From: an uncultured Bacteroidales bacterium | GTDB taxonomy: Bacteria > Bacteroidota > Bacteroidia > Bacteroidales > Paludibacteraceae | Assembly (NCBI GenBank): GCA_900321775.1 | Contig: ONXE01000140.1 | Location: forward strand, 1 to 5,118 | Length of the DNA stretch: 5,118 nucleotides | Direction of reading: 5' to 3' | Shown: positions 5,102 through 5,118 of the stretch, in pieces | Numbering within the stretch: the first letter of the stretch is position 1 | Layout of the letters: the number at the start of each line of letters is the position of its first letter | Notes under the pieces: generated by a model | Databases searched by the model: none | Told to the model about the DNA's origin: nothing | The model's input: the letters and a program-made list of their open reading frames with translations, nothing else | Position numbers and translations under genes: made by a program

Positions 5102-5118
5102 TTCCAAATTATTTGGAA
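5102..5118. promoter_or_regulatory. Perfect palindrome TTCCAAAT-T-ATTTGGAA at the right edge
   Basis: Eight-base arms with a single central T form a 17-bp palindrome that ends exactly at the window boundary. It contains TTTG (5113-5116) on the plus strand, which could be the -33 box of a rightward promoter whose -7 box would lie about 20 bp outside the window. It could instead be an operator. Neither can be settled without the next bases. Confidence 0.35.

Overview
The window looks like a chromosomal segment of a member of the Bacteroidales (Bacteroidaceae/Prevotellaceae-like; genus not resolvable from the sequence alone). The grounds are protein families typical of that order, a perfect TAnnTTTG-type -7 promoter box (TAACTTTG) in front of the first gene, no obvious Shine-Dalgarno sequences, and GC-rich genes separated by very AT-rich spacers.

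Layout: three complete genes all lie on the minus strand, so transcription runs from right to left. First is a single-domain mannose-1-phosphate guanylyltransferase (4476-3379), then a 126-bp spacer, then a glycogen-debranching-type enzyme of the GDE_N/GDE_C (GH133-like) family (3252-1276). After 12 bp comes a GT4/GT5-type glycosyltransferase related to glycogen synthases (1263-1). The last two form a tight storage-glycogen pair: one remodels or debranches alpha-glucan, the other probably elongates it. The guanylyltransferase makes GDP-mannose for glycoconjugates; it may be the promoter-proximal gene of the same transcript, but the spacer could also separate two units.

The right-hand 640 bp (4477-5118) contain no convincing gene. 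They hold the minus-strand promoter with phased A-tracts and a palindrome, about 270 bp of unassigned sequence, a 175-bp array of 25 contiguous 7-bp units (4860-5034) with internal higher-order organisation, and two inverted repeats at the right edge that may belong to a rightward promoter outside the window.

The most unusual signal is period-7 DNA recurring at four separate places in about 1.7 kb: the large array, three perfect AATTTTC copies in the inter-gene spacer, a weaker GAATTAA/GAATTTT-like run at the end of the guanylyltransferase gene, and a run of four heptamers read in frame inside that gene. The unit sequences differ, but the period and the strand bias (purine-rich on the minus strand) are shared. 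A second point is an apparent Asp-to-Asn change in the TWMD motif of the debranching enzyme, where the catalytic acid is expected.
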